Shown: positions 46,027-50,431 of the stretch, piece after piece
Layout: every line of letters begins with the position of its first letter
How positions within the stretch are numbered: position 1 is the stretch's first letter
The notes under the pieces: model-generated
The model's database searches: none
Told to the model about the DNA's origin: nothing
The model's input: only the letters and a program-made list of their open reading frames with translations
Assembly (NCBI GenBank): GCA_027575765.1
Contig: JANBPT010000252.1
Location: 1-50,431 of the forward strand
Reading direction: 5' to 3'
Length of the DNA stretch: 50,431 bases
Source of the DNA: Tieghemiomyces parasiticus
Lineage: Eukaryota > Kickxellomycota > Dimargaritomycetes > Dimargaritales > Dimargaritaceae
Program-made: the position numbers and the translations under genes

Positions 46027-47175
46027 TTAAATGGCCGAGGGGGAGAGATTACAAGTCATGAGCACCGTCAGCCGTAGGGCAGTCAGGCCCAACTTCTTCC
46101 GGGCGCTGACTGGTATGATGGGCTGAACAAAGTAGGCTGATTTCTGGTTCAGTTCAGCCGTGAGTTTCTCAACGACCGAGTCGGTCCCTTTGGCCTTGTC
46201 AGCTTTGGTAAGGACGACCTGAAAGGGGATCTGGTGCTTGGTTAGCAGCTCAATCATGTGGTGGTCAGAGGATTTAAGTTCGCCGACCTTGGAATCGATC
46301 AACATGTAGGCGCCACAGAGCTGGTTGCGCTCGCTGAGGTAACTGAGGATAAACTTCCCCCATTCGCGTCGTGAACGGAAGCCGTAACCGGGCATGTCAA
46401 CAAGGGTCAATACGCTAGAGTGGGGCGGGACGGGTGCCAGCCCAAAGAAATTCATAAGTGAGGTGTGGCCCTGCAGGCAGAGTTTTGGACGAGAGCGAGA
46501 GTGAGAGGGGTGAGGCTTGGCAGTGAAGTTAGTAACGAACCGACGGCACGTTAAGCACCTCGTTTATGGGGGGGGGTAAACCGTTGAGGTCCGCTAGATG
46601 ATGGGTTCTAGGGAAGGGAGATGGCAGACCAAACTATGTACCACATACGCCCATGCCGTACTTACTGGCTTGCTTGAGGTCTTGACGAGTCCGTTACGAT
46701 TGACCAGGGCGTTTATGAGGGACGACTTCCCCACGTTACTCCGCCCCAGGAACACGACCTCGGGAGCGGTCAGGTTATTGATCTGTTTCAGGGTAGTGGC
46801 TGATTTAATAAAGAAAGCCGGCTTACGAAATATCCGGTCGGCATGCTCGTGGTTCGGGGTGCGGACAGGTGTCTTCGAATCTTTAGTCGGAACCGTGGTG
46901 CACGAGGTTGGGTCTTGTATGATGTTCGGTGTCAAAGTTGGTTGGGCAAGTTCGGGGCTCGTCCTGGCCACGCTGTCCGGCTTAACGATAAGGGCAGCCT
47001 GGGACCGGGGTTGGCCACTAGTCCGCTGGCCACGGGCTGGCGTACGGAGACCACGGCTAGACACTACATGCGATACAGCTAAACAGCCCAACCGGCCGGG
47101 GCCCCAGGTTGCGATCCGGTAGGCCGCCGTTGCCCGCATGGCCCAAGGTGTCGAGAGAATGGGCAAATGTGACAT
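46027..47175 (-). CDS. MRX8: EngB/YihA-type GTP-binding protein, probably mitochondrial
   Basis: Two exons on the minus strand, 47175-46666 and 46470-46027, joined in phase 0 (GTAAGT..TGCAG, 195 nt), giving 317 residues. G1 GRSNVGKSS (144-152), a G2-region segment [13 protein letters not shown] across the splice junction, G3 DMPGYG (195-200), G4 TKAD (258-261) and a G5-like SAR are in the order and spacing of the EngB (TrmE-Era-EngA-YihA) family. Bacterial EngB aids 50S subunit assembly; the yeast homologue Mrx8 associates with mitochondrial translation. The about 125-residue N-terminal extension is rich in Arg, Ser and Ala and low in acidic residues, as expected for a mitochondrial presequence. 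The start at 47175 is the first ATG in frame; 47139 is an alternative. It diverges from the aminotransferase gene, with about 640 bp between. Confidence 0.88.
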
Positions 47176-47819
47176 GGCGAGGAAGCGTGATCTATTCGGA
47201 GGGTTTATTGCTAAACGTTGGCCCAATCTGCGGCAGAAGAGTAAATGGTGAGGTGATCGTGTTAATTCCCCTCACCGTTCGTACTAGGGCTCAACAGACT
47301 AGCTGGCTGGGGGGGGGGGGTGGCTCATCCCCTTTGCCACTTTTTCAACTGCATCAGTAGCGAGGCCGGGGCCATGCTACGAAAAGTGAGTCACGGCCGA
47401 GATATTACCCGGATAATGACGGCCTGAGCACCTATAGGGGCCTCCCTGGTACCTACGCCACGGTGACGGCTGACCTCTCCTGCCATGTTACTTACTTTTC
47501 GCCGCTCCTCCCTCTTTCCCTTCTGTCCTTACTGGAACTGGCGTCCTTTACGCAATAGCCTTTAGCTCATCCCCTCGCCTCACCTTATTCCCCCTCATTC
47601 AAGGTACCAACGACACCCAGCCCAGTGGTGTAAGGTGAAGGGCCCAGGGGTCTGAAGGGGGTCTGGCTTTCTTCAGTACACCGAGTCGGTCGCCCCCACC
47701 GCAGGCGACCACCTTTGGCCCGCAACCCAGTTGCTAGAGGGACCCCAACTTCAAAGAGAGTGCCTATAACTTACCCACCTGCTACCCCGCCTTACTACGC
47801 CACTGCAGACCACCCCACC
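47176..47819. other. Divergent promoter region
   Basis: Shared upstream region of the EngB-like (-) and aminotransferase (+) genes. It contains 12 consecutive G at 47309-47320 and a pyrimidine-rich part at 47470-47600. No clear TATA box. Confidence 0.45.
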
Positions 47820-49274
47820 ATGTCCCCGACCGATGTAACCCAAGCCGTCGCCCCGGAGCGTAAGGCACTGAACCTCCTGTCACTGCTGGGTGACGCGGCG
47901 CGTCGCACTCAAACCCCCATCAAAACCCTCTACCCGTACTTTAACCTCCCGGGTATGCTATCCCTGGCGGCGGGTCAGCCCCACCCAGACACCTTTGCTA
48001 TACGCTCCCTCACGGTCACGGTACCTAGTCTGGACGACGACGGTCCCGCTGAGGTTCCTCTGACCATCCCGTTTGAGCCGGCGACCGGGGCCACCCCCGC
48101 GGAGGCCAGTGTGGCAGTGACGCGATCCATGCAATATGGCACTACCCGTGGTATTACCGGGTACCAGGCCTTTGCTCGTGCACACACGGCGGCGCTCCAC
48201 CACCCACCTTACGCCGACTGGGACGTGATCGCTACCGTGGGCAACACCGACGGCCTCGCCAAGTGTCTTGGTCTAATTGGATCGGGCGGTGATTCCCTCC
48301 TGCTGGATGAGTGGACCTACCCAGCCGCTGTGGATACTGCCACCAGCCACAATATCTCCACAGTTCCGATTCGCATGGACCGTGACGGCATGTGTCCGAC
48401 CGACCTGGAACGTGTTCTCACCACTTGGCCCGCCGACCGGTCCCGACCCAAAATGATGTACCTGGTCCCGACGGGCCAGAACCCCACGGGGGTCACCATG
48501 CCGATCGAGCGACGCCGGGCCATCTACGCCCTTGCCCAGAGGTTCAACGTTATGATCTTCGAAGACGACCCCTACTACTACCTCCAGTACGCGGCCTATC
48601 AACCCCCGACAGAGCGTAGGACCCCACTGACCGCGGGCGACCAGCCGGGACTCTCTGGTCTGATCCCATCATTCTTGGCCCTGGACGTGGATGGCCGGGT
48701 GATTCGACTCGACTCCTTCTCCAAGACCCTGGGCCCGGGATTCCGCACCGGCTGGCTGACGGCCAGCAAACAGTTCTTGCCCTACATAGAATACCACCAC
48801 GAGACGACAACACAGCAGCCGGCCGGACCGGCCCAGGCCATTGTTACTGAACTGCTCACCCGTCACTGGGGCCACGACGGGTTCGCCCGGTACCTGCGTC
48901 GCCTGCAGCATGGATACTACGAACGTCGCAACCGGTTCCTGGATACGGTTGGCAGGCACCTCGACGGCCTCGTGGACTACGTGGTCCCCGACGCCGGGAT
49001 GTTTGTGTGGTTCCGTCTGCGCCTTCCCGCGGGCGTAACGGGTGCCGATGATCAGCCCATGCAGTCGCTGCTGCAGGGCCTGGTTGCGGCCAAGGTCATT
49101 GCCATCCCTGGATACCTGTTCGCAGGGCAAATCGACCGCGCAGCCCGGTCCAACGAGCCCTACCTGCGGGCGGCCTTCTCCATCACCAATCCGGACGATT
49201 TTGAACCTGCGGTGGAGCGGCTGGCCGGTGTACTCCGCGCCATGGGCTGCGGTTCCGGGGCTCTGTCGACGTAG
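47820..49274 (+). CDS. PLP-dependent class I aminotransferase (Aro8/2-aminoadipate type)
   Basis: Single-exon, 484 residues from the first in-frame ATG (47820); the frame is open upstream to 47634 but has no ATG. Fold type I signatures: SMQYGTTRGITGYQ (about 103-116; the YG..G.....R/Y substrate-PLP segment), a VGNTDGLAKCLG phosphate-binding turn, VPTGQNPTG (216-224, with the conserved Asn), FEDDPYYYLQY (247-257, with the PLP-pyridine Asp and Tyr), DSFSKTLGPGFRTGW (298-312, with PLP-binding Lys302) and LRAAFSI near the C end, whose Arg would hold the substrate carboxylate. This matches fungal aromatic-amino-acid and 2-aminoadipate aminotransferases (Aro8/LysN group), which act in tyrosine/phenylalanine or lysine metabolism. 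Which substrate is used cannot be told. No strong targeting signal at the ATG start, so probably cytosolic. Confidence 0.9.
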   Translation: MSPTDVTQAVAPERKALNLLSLLGDAARRTQTPIKTLYPYFNLPGMLSLAAGQPHPDTFAIRSLTVTVPSLDDDGPAEVPLTIPFEPATGATPAEASVAVTRSMQYGTTRGITGYQAFARAHTAALHHPPYADWDVIATVGNTDGLAKCLGLIGSGGDSLLLDEWTYPAAVDTATSHNISTVPIRMDRDGMCPTDLERVLTTWPADRSRPKMMYLVPTGQNPTGVTMPIERRRAIYALAQRFNVMIFEDDPYYYLQYAAYQPPTERRTPLTAGDQPGLSGLIPSFLALDVDGRVIRLDSFSKTLGPGFRTGWLTASKQFLPYIEYHHETTTQQPAGPAQAIVTELLTRHWGHDGFARYLRRLQHGYYERRNRFLDTVGRHLDGLVDYVVPDAGMFVWFRLRLPAGVTGADDQPMQSLLQGLVAAKVIAIPGYLFAGQIDRAARSNEPYLRAAFSITNPDDFEPAVERLAGVLRAMGCGSGALST

Positions 49275-50213
49275 GGCTGACGGCACTCACAAAGTAGCTC
49301 AGGTTACGCCTTAGATTCCAAAGCAATATTTGTATTTCGACAAGGTCTAGCGTTATATGCTGACTATAAATTGACAGGCCGAACGTTTTCTACGACGTAT
49401 GGTACCTAGTCGAGAGCACCCATAGACACGCATCAGCAGATAACATTCGTAGTTCTTTTGGGGGGAATGATCAATATGAGGACGATCACTCCTGAAACCT
49501 TGTGCTGTTAACGGTAAAAGGGTTCGGGGAGGAGCCCAAACAACATCCCTGCTTACTTGGCCGGTGAAACGGCAGCATGGCCATGCTCACCGCCGCCTTA
49601 ACGGCCAACCCAACTTCTGTACGCAGTGTTGAGGTGGCGACACAAGCTAGCTGTGGCCCCTTCTCCGCTTTGGGAGTCCATATCATCTTATTTTCGCTAC
49701 AACGGCTATTCAGCTGGTCCATTATCCGCCCTCTTATTCCTTCGGTTGAGCTCCGATGGGACACTTTTTTTTTCGCTGCGTGCAATGCATGGATTATTAT
49801 TTTTTCCCCACCCCGCCAGTAGTCGTCCCTTAGCCCGCGCCCAAAATTCCTTCCCTCCCTCGCCACTTTGGTCTGTGAGGTCGATTGATGGGTGTGGTCG
49901 CCGCGCCGTCTACCTCTTGCGCCAATTGGCCCGTTGGCCGAGGTAAGCGAGTTGGGGGAGATGAGGTTCTGGTGTGATTAGGCGATATACTCCCCCCCAC
50001 CTGTCGTGCCCTCTGGCCTGTCGCTGCAGCGTGAAAAATTTTCATATCCGTTGCTCCCCTCCGCCCTTCCATCAGCTTCGACTGGTTCAACGCTAGGACC
50101 CGCCACTACATAACGCAGCGCCCCTTCCCCCATTCGGGACCCAGCTTAAGCAAGTTTCTGCCCATTATCTGTACACCTTTTGTTCTCACCGCCTGCCTAC
50201 TACACTATCCACT
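49275..50213. other. Upstream region of eEF1B-gamma
   Basis: The 3' flank of the aminotransferase and the promoter region of the last gene; the last about 100 bases before the ATG are C/T-rich, as in highly expressed fungal genes. A minus-strand frame at 49486-49866 has no domain and is not supported. Confidence 0.45.
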
Positions 50214-50431
50214 ATGCCTTCCGTCGGTACCTTCTACTCCCCGGCCGTGAACTTCCGCGCCTACAAGGCCCGCATCGTTGCCGAAGTCCTCGGCCTGGAG
50301 CTGAACTGCCCTGAGTTCACCAACGAGGACCGCACCAAGCCCGAGTTCCTCGCCAAGTTCCCCGTTGGCAAGACCCCCGGATTCGAGACCCCCGAGGGCC
50401 AGACCCTCACCGACAGCAATGCCATTGCCTA
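50214..50431 (+). CDS. TEF3/CAM1-like: Translation elongation factor 1B gamma, N-terminal part (cut by window end)
   Basis: The ATG at 50214 (CACTATGCC) opens a 72-residue frame running off the right edge. It begins MPSVGTFYS and contains ARIVAEVLGLEL, KPEFLAKFPVGKTPGFET and TLTDSNAIA, the thioredoxin-like GST N-domain of eEF1B-gamma. The full protein (about 400 residues) would continue with the GST C-domain and the EF1G domain. It scaffolds the nucleotide-exchange complex for eEF1A in translation elongation. Codon use is strongly C-ending, as expected for high expression. An intron beyond the edge cannot be excluded. Confidence 0.92.
   Translation, partial: MPSVGTFYSPAVNFRAYKARIVAEVLGLELNCPEFTNEDRTKPEFLAKFPVGKTPGFETPEGQTLTDSNAIA

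Noticed and set aside
48669..49286. 205-codon antisense frame in the aminotransferase
   Set aside because: Shadow of the sense gene, which carries the full set of PLP-enzyme motifs.

Overview
The window looks like nuclear DNA of a filamentous, probably early-diverging fungus. The evidence is spliceosomal introns of about 135-240 nt (GT..AG, often GTAAGT donors), fungal-type neutral trehalase with a PKA-type site and a calcium-binding loop, a Dsc3-like subunit of the Golgi Dsc ubiquitin ligase, fungal CsbD-like stress proteins, and gene spacing much wider than in yeast. Assignment to a particular phylum is inference. Housekeeping genes (trehalase, eEF1B-gamma, aminotransferase, sugar porter) have strongly C-ending codons. 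The intergenic DNA is littered with 8-12 nt G or C runs.

Layout. 1-727: 3' part of a gene made of 165-bp in-frame tandem repeats. 2202-3490: a degenerate mariner (DD34D) transposon with recognisable TIRs and TA target duplications. 6604-9419: a two-exon gene for a predicted secreted protein with an F-box-like motif and a C-terminal 67-residue duplication. 9914-10213 (-) and 13201-13755 (+): two head-to-head CsbD-like genes. 14074-14145 (-): tRNA-Pro(CGG). Immediately upstream of it, 14156-14985 holds two diverged tandem LTR-like elements separated by a shared TTAT. 17161-18627 (-): MFS sugar transporter. 23246-24506 (-): second predicted secreted, two-exon lineage-specific protein. 26669-28418 (+): Dsc3-like five-exon gene. 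38165-41309 (+): neutral trehalase. 42427-44253 (-): five-exon SURF6/Rrp14 ribosome-biogenesis protein. 46027-47175 (-): EngB/YihA-type mitochondrial GTPase. 47820-49274 (+): PLP-dependent aminotransferase of the Aro8/2-aminoadipate type. 50214-50431 (+): start of eEF1B-gamma, cut by the window edge. Long stretches (3.5-6.4, 10.2-13.2, 18.6-23.2 and 28.4-38.2 kb) hold no gene I can support, although several contain coding-like fragments that may be decayed genes.

How the genes relate. Eukaryotic neighbours need not share a pathway. The trehalase, CsbD-like proteins and sugar transporter fit carbohydrate and stress physiology. SURF6, the EngB GTPase and eEF1B-gamma belong to nucleolar, mitochondrial and cytosolic translation respectively. 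The most notable non-genic structure is the tRNA-adjacent LTR pair: two successive insertions at nearly the same point about 10 bp upstream of the tRNA, with a terminal hairpin kept by a compensatory base-pair change. The most notable protein observation is the pair of secreted, F-box-motif-like, lineage-specific proteins.
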